From Chloroflexota bacterium (lineage in GTDB: Bacteria; Chloroflexota; Anaerolineae; 4572-78; J111), in the NCBI GenBank assembly GCA_003695455.1, contig RFJF01000916.1, positions 1-5,561 of the forward strand: a stretch of DNA of 5,561 nucleotides, in the 5' to 3' direction. The notes below the pieces were generated by a model. That model had not been told where the DNA came from, ran no database searches, and saw nothing but the letters and a program-made list of their open reading frames with translations. Within the stretch, counting starts at the first letter, position 1; every line of letters starts with the position of its first letter. The translations under genes and the position numbers were made by a program. Shown here in pieces: positions 1 to 5,561 of the stretch.

Positions 1-1057
1 GCATGGTGTAGTTGTTAAACAGCAGGTGCGGGGTAAAGCCAAGCTCGGCGGCTTTGTTGCAGGCGGTGGGGGCCATGCCCAGGTGTTCCGGCAAAATGCA
101 GAACACCCGCGCGTCCATGGTTTCAAACTCCGGCACCTTGAGCGTTTCCTGCGCGGGGTCGGCCCGGCAGAAAAACTCGCGGATAGCCGGCGGCGTTTCG
201 TCCCACAGTTCCCACTTTTTGAGACTGTTCACGGCGTCGGCAAAGGTGGTTACATCCGGCAGGGTGTGAAGCCACTGGTAGATTTCGCCTTCCATCAGTT
301 CCCGGTACGAAGGGCGCAGAAAAGCCACAAGATGGATAGCCCGCGCCGGCTGAATGTAGCGCGAAAATTTGCCGCCCTTCATCCGGTCCAGGTGATTTCT
401 GATGGGAATCAGGTCGAGGGTTGGCCCGCCGCGCTCAATTTGAAACCGGTAGGTGATGTGCTGGATATCGGCCAGGCTCACCTGGGGAACGGGCAGGGTT
501 AGCAGTGAGGATACTCCGTTGCCGACGACGGTAAATACCAGGTCATCCGGGCGCAAATTGCGGCAAATTTCCAGAATCCGCTCACAGCCGCGGACACACG
601 CTTCGTCGGGAACCGGATGCGCGCCAAAGGTCACTTCGATGTTGTCCAGAATCAGCGGCGTGCCCTGTTTGTCAATCACGTGTCCACCGGTCAGCCGGTC
701 GCCCAGAATTTCTTCGATGGCTTTGGCCGTGCGCTGGATGCCTTTGCCCGCGCCCAGCACAAAAATGCGGCCCACCTCGGACAAATCAATGATTTCCTCG
801 CCGGAACGGGGGTCGCCGGGCGGCTCAAAATCCGGGCTGCCGATGACCAGCGTGTCCGGCCCGGCCAGTTTCATCAGTTTGAACACGTTGTAGTACGGGT
901 CTGCGGCGCGCAGTCCGGCTTCAAGAATTTCAATGATGGCCCGGCGTCCGACGCGATTGCCGTGCGATGTTAACGCGCCGGTGTTGGTTATCCGCGTTGT
1001 TTTGGAAAACTCCGCAGCCGGATTAGTTGAAATATTGCTTAAGTACGGCGATGTCAC
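1..1057 (-). CDS. Glycerate 2-kinase family protein (DUF4147/MOFRL), 3'-truncated by the window edge
   Basis: Members transfer phosphate from ATP to glycerate, giving 2-phosphoglycerate for lower glycolysis. The frame is open from a GTG at 1057 to the window edge: 352 residues, against about 420-450 expected, so part of the N-terminal domain end and the C-terminal MOFRL domain lie outside. Visible landmarks are HGNRVGRRAIIEILEAGLRAADPY (in abbreviated form, residues 32-55), VLGAGKG with K105 matching the catalytic lysine of the family's GAGKA motif, AHPVPDEA (146-153), and IRNHLDRMKGGK (219-230), equivalent to the canonical VRKHLSxIKGG. The usual SGGGSALL loop is replaced by VGNGVSSLL (178-186), so this is a divergent branch and its substrate may not be glycerate. 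The GTG start is chosen because AGGAG at 1064-1068 lies exactly 6 nt upstream and an in-frame stop occurs at 1061-1063; no other ATG, GTG or TTG precedes the conserved region. It overlaps the isomerase gene by 35 nt. Confidence 0.85.
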   Translation of the reverse strand, partial: MTSPYLSNISTNPAAEFSKTTRITNTGALTSHGNRVGRRAIIEILEAGLRAADPYYNVFKLMKLAGPDTLVIGSPDFEPPGDPRSGEEIIDLSEVGRIFVLGAGKGIQRTAKAIEEILGDRLTGGHVIDKQGTPLILDNIEVTFGAHPVPDEACVRGCERILEICRNLRPDDLVFTVVGNGVSSLLTLPVPQVSLADIQHITYRFQIERGGPTLDLIPIRNHLDRMKGGKFSRYIQPARAIHLVAFLRPSYRELMEGEIYQWLHTLPDVTTFADAVNSLKKWELWDETPPAIREFFCRADPAQETLKVPEFETMDARVFCILPEHLGMAPTACNKAAELGFTPHLLFNNYTM

Positions 1058-1817
1058 GGGCTACTCCTGCATCAACATCCTGCTCGTATTCATTTTCAAG
1101 CAACAAATGTCCTGTGAATTTTATTGACCGTAATGCCTGCGCCGCATCGGAAAATTTACCCTGACCGGCATCCAACGGGGCATTGCCCATAACGCCGTTC
1201 ACCCCATCTTTAACGTGAACTTGCCGGCACATCAGATGACTCAGATTTTTTATCAGGCCAGATGTTGGGTGTCCCCACAAAACGGGGTTAAAGGTATCAA
1301 TCATCAGGCGCAATTTGGGGTGGTCAACCAGCGCAAAGAGTTGCAGGTTATCCGCAACACCCAGCGTATTTTCTGTGCCAATCAACAACTCAGAGCCTTC
1401 CGCAGCCCGGCAGGCTTGCCGGTACAACCCCGCGGTATTCGCAATGTCGGCGGCGGTCTGCATTTCTGCCTCTGCAAAGGCGGGCATGTACAGCAAATCA
1501 AGCCCCATTGCGGCGGCAATATCTACCCCGCGTTTGATGATATCCAGACATTTTGTCTGGCCCGGCGTGCCGGCATTCTCGGTCATCCCTCCAAAACGCA
1601 GCACCACGTTGAGGCCCAGGCCCGTTATTTCAACGCCGGTATCTTTGGCGGCCTGCAAATAAGCGCGCTGAACCGCCGGACTGGAGAGGGCAAGCAGCCG
1701 TTCCCGGCCCGGCACTTCAAGCTGGATGGACGACAATCCCAAACCAGACGCCCGGTAAATGGAATCAATTCCACGGCGATCCAGACACCACTCTACAATT
1801 CCAAATTTAATCATCAT
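1023..1817 (-). CDS. Xylose isomerase-like TIM-barrel sugar isomerase/epimerase
   Basis: This 264-residue protein belongs to the AP endonuclease 2/xylose isomerase-like TIM-barrel superfamily (PF01261), which includes ketose 3-epimerases, hydroxypyruvate isomerase, inosose dehydratase and 3-keto-glycoside lyases. The four expected metal ligands are visible at the C-terminal ends of barrel strands: E149 (LIGTEN), D174 (LMIDTFN), H201 (RQVHVKDG) and E241 (LLLENEYE). The order and spacing fit a complete divalent-metal site (Mn or Mg), so the enzyme looks active. Length is typical of single-domain members and there is no signal peptide. It starts ATGATG only 4 nt after the dehydrogenase stop, with no convincing Shine-Dalgarno sequence, so reinitiation is likely; the second ATG (1812-1814) is an equally plausible start. 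Its partner is probably the Gfo/Idh/MocA enzyme just upstream, a common pairing in sugar and inositol catabolism. Hydroxypyruvate isomerase activity is an alternative given the glycerate kinase downstream, but the shared motifs do not discriminate. Confidence 0.86.
   Translation of the reverse strand: MMIKFGIVEWCLDRRGIDSIYRASGLGLSSIQLEVPGRERLLALSSPAVQRAYLQAAKDTGVEITGLGLNVVLRFGGMTENAGTPGQTKCLDIIKRGVDIAAAMGLDLLYMPAFAEAEMQTAADIANTAGLYRQACRAAEGSELLIGTENTLGVADNLQLFALVDHPKLRLMIDTFNPVLWGHPTSGLIKNLSHLMCRQVHVKDGVNGVMGNAPLDAGQGKFSDAAQALRSIKFTGHLLLENEYEQDVDAGVARDIAVLKQYFN
1064..1068 (-). promoter_or_regulatory. Ribosome binding site for the glycerate kinase-like gene
   Basis: AGGAG on the minus strand, six bases before the GTG at 1055-1057. 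It lies inside the 3' end of the isomerase gene and decides the start of the downstream kinase, since no other normal start codon exists before the conserved domain. Confidence 0.75.
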
Positions 1818-1821
1818 TTGT

Positions 1822-2814
1822 TCATTCTACTGCAACCGGTTTTCCCTGTTCTGCCGATTGGTAGAGGGCAACAATGGTGGCAATGTTGCCCCGGCTGTGG
1901 GCCAGGGTGTACGGTGCGGGCACACCGTCGAGAGCGGCGGCTTCAAGCGCTTCAACTTCGCACAGGTACGGGTCTTTGACCGGCGTGTCAATTCTGGTTT
2001 CAACCCGGTCAACAATGTGGCTGAATCCGCTGGGATTCACGTCAACATCCGGCAGAAATGGGCTGGACAGGTCAATGTCGCCGGTAGTTCCTTCGATGGT
2101 GGCGCTCATGCGGAAGGATCGGTCAAAGCCGCAGTGAACATGGGCCACAATTCCGTTCTCATACCTGAGCTGGCCGGACAGTGAAATTTCTACCCCGGCG
2201 GCGGTGGTTTTTTGCCATGCAAACACCTCTACCGGGTCAGATTGCGCCACGGCCTGGCAAAAACTGACGTTGTAGCAGCCCAGATCCCACAAACTGCCGC
2301 CGCCCAGTTCCTTGATGAGCCGGATGTTGGTTTCATCTTCCAGCACAAATGAGAAACGGGTGGTGATATGTTTGACCTCGCCAATCAGACCCTCGCCGAG
2401 GGTTTTTTGCAGAGCGGCAATTTGCGGGTGCATCCGGTACTGGAAGGCTTCCAGCAAAACCACGTTGTTGTCCTGCGCCGCCTGCGCCATGTCATCCACC
2501 TCGGCCACGCTCAGCGCCAGCGGTTTTTCGCACAGAATGTGCTTGCCCGCCTGCGCCGCCTTAATGGCCCACTCGTGGTGCATATTGTTGGGCAGAGGAA
2601 TATAGACGGCGTTAATGTCCGGTGAGTCCAGTAATTCCTGGTAACTACCAAAGGCGCGGGGAATACCCCACTCGGCGGCGTAGGCCTGCGCTTTTGCCGG
2701 CCCGCGGCTGGCAACGCCCACCAGCGTTGAGCGCCCGGATTTTTTGATGGGGGGGATGAGCCGTCTGTTGATATGGGCGGTTGAAATTATTCCCCAATTA
2801 AGTGTGTTGGTCAT
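1822..2814 (-). CDS. Gfo/Idh/MocA family NAD(P)-dependent oxidoreductase
   Basis: This dehydrogenase is expected to oxidise a hydroxyl or anomeric carbon of a sugar, inositol or sugar acid, or run the reverse reduction, in the cytoplasm. Its 330 residues match the family. The N-terminal Rossmann domain (about 1-120) starts NWGIISTAHINRR, a GxxxxA/H-type dinucleotide loop, followed by VGVASR at the end of strand 2. The family signature CEKPLAL is present, with E96-K97-P98 and K97 as expected catalytic lysine. The C-terminal alpha/beta domain carries GGGSLWDLGCYNV, where D177 and Y181 match the catalytic Asp/Tyr of the xylose dehydrogenase and trans-dihydrodiol dehydrogenase branch. It ends cleanly at AVE. 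The start is well supported: AGGGAG at 2821-2826 lies 6 nt upstream of the ATG, and only one base separates that ATG from the preceding stop. The neighbouring sugar isomerase suggests joint work on one carbohydrate. Substrate and NAD versus NADP preference cannot be settled. Confidence 0.91.
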   Translation of the reverse strand: MTNTLNWGIISTAHINRRLIPPIKKSGRSTLVGVASRGPAKAQAYAAEWGIPRAFGSYQELLDSPDINAVYIPLPNNMHHEWAIKAAQAGKHILCEKPLALSVAEVDDMAQAAQDNNVVLLEAFQYRMHPQIAALQKTLGEGLIGEVKHITTRFSFVLEDETNIRLIKELGGGSLWDLGCYNVSFCQAVAQSDPVEVFAWQKTTAAGVEISLSGQLRYENGIVAHVHCGFDRSFRMSATIEGTTGDIDLSSPFLPDVDVNPSGFSHIVDRVETRIDTPVKDPYLCEVEALEAAALDGVPAPYTLAHSRGNIATIVALYQSAEQGKPVAVE

Positions 2815-2815
2815 G

Positions 2816-3883
2816 TTAGTCTCCCTGGGTAATGGCTTTAAGCCGGTTGAAAAATTCTTTTTTCATGGGGGTGTTGATACCCCAGTTGATGGGCAGGGTC
2901 TGGTAGCCGCTTAAATCCGCATAGCGGGGTTCGCGGCCGTGGGCCAGCCAGTTGAACCGGCCCTGCTGAACCGTGCCGCCGCAGCCGTATCCCTGCGAGT
3001 AGTACCCCCACGAGGCGTACTCATCCACGGCAACTTCAAAATTTTCCAGGTGGGTTGAATCTTCGTTAATCAGAATGGGCCGGGGATTTTTGCGTTGGGT
3101 TTCGGAGGATTTGAGTGTTTGCAGCAAGCGCCGCAGTTCGGTTGCATTGCTGTGGTTGCCGTGCGGCAGGTGAAAATCCTGCATGTCCTCCCACCGCCCG
3201 CCGGGGAAGGAATTTTCGGGGTGGATGCTGGTTCCCACCAGCAGCCGCCGGCCGTTGAGCGTGGTTTGCTGCACAATTTCAATCAGCCGGTGAATATTCT
3301 CGGAATCAAGCAGGCCGCTGCCTTTTTGCACCTCGTTCATCACGTCAACCAGAATGTTTTTGTGGCCGGTTTGCAGCAGCCACTCGGCGGCTTGTGCGGT
3401 GGCCCGCCGGATGGCGGTATCGTTTTCAAAGCGGCGAGCCTGCTTCCAGTAGAAAAAGTTGACAATCACCACCATTCCGGCCTTGTCGGCGGCCTGCAAC
3501 ACCCGGCGCAGGCGGTTGAACCAGGCCGGCTTGAGCGCGCCGTCCGGGGCAAAGGCGCTGCTGAGGTAGTGGTTGTACACGTCCGGGGCGTAAATGGAGC
3601 CGCCGCCCTGCAAACCGACGGTTACCGCCAGCAGGCCGTACTGCCGGTACAGGGGCAGGGCCGCGCAAAACTCGCGGGTGTTGCGGTCGGGGTCCCACAC
3701 GCCTGTATCGGGGTAGCGCCAGTGGCGGGCGGTTTGGGGGTTTTCATCATCAAAAACAGCCTGAATCATGCGGCTGTTCATCAGCAACCCCTCGATGGAC
3801 TTGCCCCGCCAGGATACACCCCGGTACGTGGGACGGCCGTTGATGAGAAAGCGCGGCCCGTCAATTTGAATTTCGGTGCTCAT
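2816..3883 (-). CDS. Putative cytoplasmic TIM-barrel glycoside hydrolase (clan GH-A-like, cellulase fold)
   Basis: This 355-residue protein probably hydrolyses or transfers a glycosidic bond. It has the GH-A layout: NFFYW (about 142-146), DVMNEV with N183-E184 as candidate acid/base at the end of strand 4, histidines near 238-244, ILINED with E274 as candidate nucleophile at strand 7, and an aromatic SWGYY (291-295) at strand 8. The roughly 90-residue spacing between the two glutamates suits this clan. The opening, INGRPTYRGVSW, resembles the strand-1 entry of GH5/GH2-like catalytic domains. There is no signal peptide, membrane segment or carbohydrate-binding module, so it should act inside the cell on an imported substrate. 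The ATG overlaps the AOR stop by 4 nt; the best Shine-Dalgarno match, GGAG at 3895-3898, sits 11 nt upstream, rather far, so coupling probably helps. I could not assign a GH family; the fold and residue roles are inferred from motifs. It could also be a non-catalytic or repurposed barrel. Confidence 0.62.
   Translation of the reverse strand: MSTEIQIDGPRFLINGRPTYRGVSWRGKSIEGLLMNSRMIQAVFDDENPQTARHWRYPDTGVWDPDRNTREFCAALPLYRQYGLLAVTVGLQGGGSIYAPDVYNHYLSSAFAPDGALKPAWFNRLRRVLQAADKAGMVVIVNFFYWKQARRFENDTAIRRATAQAAEWLLQTGHKNILVDVMNEVQKGSGLLDSENIHRLIEIVQQTTLNGRRLLVGTSIHPENSFPGGRWEDMQDFHLPHGNHSNATELRRLLQTLKSSETQRKNPRPILINEDSTHLENFEVAVDEYASWGYYSQGYGCGGTVQQGRFNWLAHGREPRYADLSGYQTLPINWGINTPMKKEFFNRLKAITQGD
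2821..2826 (-). promoter_or_regulatory. Ribosome binding site for the Gfo/Idh/MocA gene
   Basis: AGGGAG on the minus strand, six bases before the ATG at 2812-2814. It lies within the last codons of the glycoside hydrolase-like gene, just before its TAA stop at 2816-2818, which fits compact operon architecture and supports the chosen start. Confidence 0.75.
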
Positions 3884-5561
3884 GGGCCGGTTGTCTCCAG
3901 TGCTTCAAAGGCCGGCAGTTTGTCCAGCGCCAACGCCTGCAAACATGCTGCGGTGGGTACGGCGGTTTCCGGGTCCCAGTTCATCAGCTCGTAGTAGCGG
4001 CGTTTGGCCCAGGCCAGCGCCTCATCGGTAATTTCATTGCCGGCCAGCGGGCCGCGGGTAAAGGCTTTCATCACCCGTTTGGGCAGTTTGTCATCTTCGG
4101 CGGTAAAGCCTTCGCGCAGGTTAAACAGCCGCGACAGCGTTTGCGCCCGCGCGCCCACGTCCAGCACATCCTGGGCGGTGAACTCTACGCCGGTTGCGCC
4201 GGACAAGGCCGTTGCCAGTTGTTGGTAATCGTAGGGGTAAAAGCGGCAGGTTACGGCGCAATCTTGAAAATGGTTCCAGTTGACATCCTGCACAAAAATC
4301 TGCACCTTGTTTTCACCCAAATCTGTGGCCGGAACCGGGCCGATTTTTTCGCCCTCGGGCCGAATGGAGTTGATGCGATTGAGCGCGCGCCCTTCGCTGG
4401 TGTAGGCGGTATCGTGGATGTTCATCATATGGTCTGCGCCCACCGGAGCCACGGCGTAGCCCAGGCCCAACCCAAACTTGAGACGCGGCTCATGCATGGC
4501 CATTTCCAACCCCTTCACCGTAATGTCGAACGGTTCAGATTCCGGGCCAAAGCGGAGGTGCATACGGTACACGCCATCGGCCAGAATGTTGCCAAAACCT
4601 TCCCGGCGGGTAATCATTTCAACGGATTTGAGCAGGGTGTTAGTGTTGCCCCAACTGTAATCCAGCCCGCCGGTATCCTGGGTGGTGATGATGCCGTTTT
4701 CAAAACATTCCATCGCAAAAGCAATGGCGCAGCCGGTAGAAATGGCATCGAGGCCGTAGGCGTTGCACAGTTCGTTGGCTTTGAGCACGGCCAGGTTGTC
4801 TTCTTCTACGCCGCAGTACGCGCCCAGCGCGCCCATGCCTTCGTATTCTGCGCCGCCGTACACCGGGTCCAACCTGCGGTTGGGGTCTTCATCTTCATTT
4901 TCAAAGACCTGTTTGCACCAGACCGGACAGGCCTGGCAGGTATCGCGGTCTTTGTAGTACATTTCGTAGTTGCGCTCACCGCTCATATTCTCCGGGTGGT
5001 CGTAAATGGGTTCGCCAAAGTTTTTGGTGGGCAGGCCGCCGACGTACGACAGCCCCATATAATTGTCCTGCGTGCCGCGGCCCATATCCTTGACAAAACC
5101 GGCCATCAGTTGTTTGTAGTTGGCGCCCAGCCATTTGGCAACCCCGGTGACTTCTGCGCGTTTGCCCACCGGCACGTTCTGCGTGCCGCGAACGGCGACC
5201 GCCTTTAAATTTTTGGAGCCCATCAGCGCGCCCAGTCCGGCCCGGCCCGCGGCCCGGTTGATGTCGTGCATGACGGCCGCGTACAGTACCCGGTTTTCGC
5301 CGGACGGCCCAATCTGGGCCACCCGCACTTTTTGGTCGCCCAATTCCTGACGGATGGCGGACTCCGTGGGGGCGGTCAACATGCCCCACAAATGGTCCGC
5401 CGGCCGAATTTCGACCTGTTGGTTGTGAATCCACAGGTACACCGGAGTCTTGGCCTGCCCGCGAATCACCAGCGCGTCAAAGCCGGTGCGTTTGAATTCG
5501 TGGCCCCACCAGCCGCCGGCCTCGCCGCTGGCAATGGCGCCGGTTAACGGCGATTTACCGC
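3880..5561 (-). CDS. Aldehyde:ferredoxin oxidoreductase (AOR family), 5'-truncated by the window edge
   Basis: This tungsten (or molybdenum) bis-pterin enzyme oxidises an aldehyde to the carboxylic acid and passes electrons to ferredoxin in the cytoplasm. The reading frame stays open to the window end and yields 559 residues. It starts within the N-terminal domain at GKSPLTGAIASGEAGGWWG, the conserved AOR cofactor-binding segment, so roughly 80 N-terminal residues are missing compared with family members of about 605. The GTG at 5467-5469 is an internal valine, not the start. Numbering from the first complete codon, the [4Fe-4S] ligands are C208, C211 and C215 (CQACPVWC) with C438 as the distal fourth ligand. 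The second cofactor domain shows GAEYEGMGALG, NAYGLDAISTG and GADHMM. The C-terminal signature LFNLREGFTAEDDKLPKR is intact. The gene ends in a 4-nt ATGA overlap with the next gene, which suggests translational coupling. The physiological aldehyde cannot be told from sequence; the neighbours suggest a sugar-derived one such as glyceraldehyde. Confidence 0.93.
   Translation of the reverse strand, partial: GKSPLTGAIASGEAGGWWGHEFKRTGFDALVIRGQAKTPVYLWIHNQQVEIRPADHLWGMLTAPTESAIRQELGDQKVRVAQIGPSGENRVLYAAVMHDINRAAGRAGLGALMGSKNLKAVAVRGTQNVPVGKRAEVTGVAKWLGANYKQLMAGFVKDMGRGTQDNYMGLSYVGGLPTKNFGEPIYDHPENMSGERNYEMYYKDRDTCQACPVWCKQVFENEDEDPNRRLDPVYGGAEYEGMGALGAYCGVEEDNLAVLKANELCNAYGLDAISTGCAIAFAMECFENGIITTQDTGGLDYSWGNTNTLLKSVEMITRREGFGNILADGVYRMHLRFGPESEPFDITVKGLEMAMHEPRLKFGLGLGYAVAPVGADHMMNIHDTAYTSEGRALNRINSIRPEGEKIGPVPATDLGENKVQIFVQDVNWNHFQDCAVTCRFYPYDYQQLATALSGATGVEFTAQDVLDVGARAQTLSRLFNLREGFTAEDDKLPKRVMKAFTRGPLAGNEITDEALAWAKRRYYELMNWDPETAVPTAACLQALALDKLPAFEALETTGP
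3895..3898 (-). promoter_or_regulatory. Weak ribosome binding site for the glycoside hydrolase-like gene
   Basis: GGAG on the minus strand, 11 bases before the ATG at 3881-3883. The spacing is longer than ideal; the ATGA stop/start overlap with the AOR gene probably contributes to initiation by coupling. Confidence 0.4.

Larger units (their letters stand above)
1..5561 (-). other. Internal part of a single five-gene operon
   Basis: Gene order on the minus strand is AOR, glycoside hydrolase-like, Gfo/Idh/MocA dehydrogenase, TIM-barrel isomerase, glycerate kinase-like. The four junctions are a 4-nt overlap (3880-3883), a 1-nt gap (2815), a 4-nt gap (1818-1821) and a 35-nt overlap (1023-1057). 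No space remains for an internal promoter outside coding sequence, and no terminator-like hairpin with a T tract was seen. The true promoter must lie to the right of base 5561, and further genes may follow to the left of base 1. Co-transcription is inferred from spacing and strand only. Confidence 0.85.

Noticed and set aside
26..973. Overlapping plus-strand open frames opposite the kinase region
   Set aside because: The minus-strand frame is open for all of 1-1057 and gives a continuous glycerate kinase-like protein. The plus-strand frames are short, overlap each other and lack recognisable content.
1544..1560. Perfect inverted repeat, 7-bp arms with a 3-nt loop (CCAGACA/TGTCTGG)
   Set aside because: It lies inside the isomerase coding sequence, has no T tract and no nearby gene boundary, and a single short palindrome like this is expected by chance in 5.5 kb.
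1818..1821. Possible terminator or promoter between the dehydrogenase and isomerase genes
   Set aside because: The gap is only 4 nt and there is no hairpin with a T run on the minus strand; the spacing fits coupled translation instead.
1215..1979. Plus-strand open frame (254 codons) opposite the isomerase
   Set aside because: Same antisense register as the isomerase codons. The minus strand has complete metal-site motifs, so this is a shadow.
3095..3994. Plus-strand open frame (299 codons) opposite the hydrolase and the AOR 3' end
   Set aside because: It is in codon register with the hydrolase on the opposite strand and simply runs on past the gene junction. There is no domain, and the minus strand is well explained.
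4141..5208. Long plus-strand open frame (355 codons) opposite the AOR gene
   Set aside because: It lies in the antisense register where its codons line up with the AOR codons, the usual product of GC-rich codon bias. Its translation shows no recognisable domain, while the opposite strand encodes clear AOR motifs.
5467..5469. GTG as start codon of the AOR gene
   Set aside because: The same frame continues upstream to the window end and encodes conserved AOR sequence (GKSPLTGAI and FDALVIRG), so this GTG is an internal valine codon.

Overview
The window is coding from end to end. It holds five genes, all on the minus strand and so tightly packed (junctions of -4, +1, +4 and -35 nt) that they read as one stretch of an operon. 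No promoter, terminator, RNA gene, mobile element, CRISPR array or intergenic region is visible. Both ends are cut inside genes: the 5' end of the first gene lies beyond base 5561 and the 3' end of the last gene lies before base 1.

In transcription order (right to left): (1) a tungsten/molybdopterin aldehyde:ferredoxin oxidoreductase (AOR family), lacking its N-terminus; (2) a cytoplasmic TIM-barrel protein that looks like a clan GH-A glycoside hydrolase with two candidate catalytic glutamates; (3) a Gfo/Idh/MocA-family NAD(P)-dependent sugar dehydrogenase; (4) a xylose-isomerase-like TIM-barrel sugar isomerase/epimerase with a Glu-Asp-His-Glu metal site; (5) a glycerate 2-kinase family (DUF4147/MOFRL) protein with an unusual active-site loop, lacking its C-terminus.

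The genes suggest an intracellular route for an unusual sugar or sugar acid: glycoside cleavage by the hydrolase, oxidation by the Gfo/Idh/MocA enzyme, isomerisation or epimerisation by the TIM barrel, ferredoxin-linked oxidation of an aldehyde to an acid by AOR, and phosphorylation of glycerate (or a similar hydroxy acid) by the kinase. An AOR beside a glycerate kinase recalls non-phosphorylative glyceraldehyde oxidation to glycerate and then 2-phosphoglycerate. This is inference: no aldolase, dehydratase, transporter or regulator lies in the window to fix the substrate.

The organism is probably an anaerobic or facultatively anaerobic bacterium with a fairly GC-rich genome. Support comes from the oxygen-sensitive AOR enzyme, ferredoxin-linked chemistry, Shine-Dalgarno sequences and GC-rich third codon positions. 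An Anaerolineae-like Chloroflexota or similar environmental lineage would fit, but the sequence alone does not establish taxonomy.
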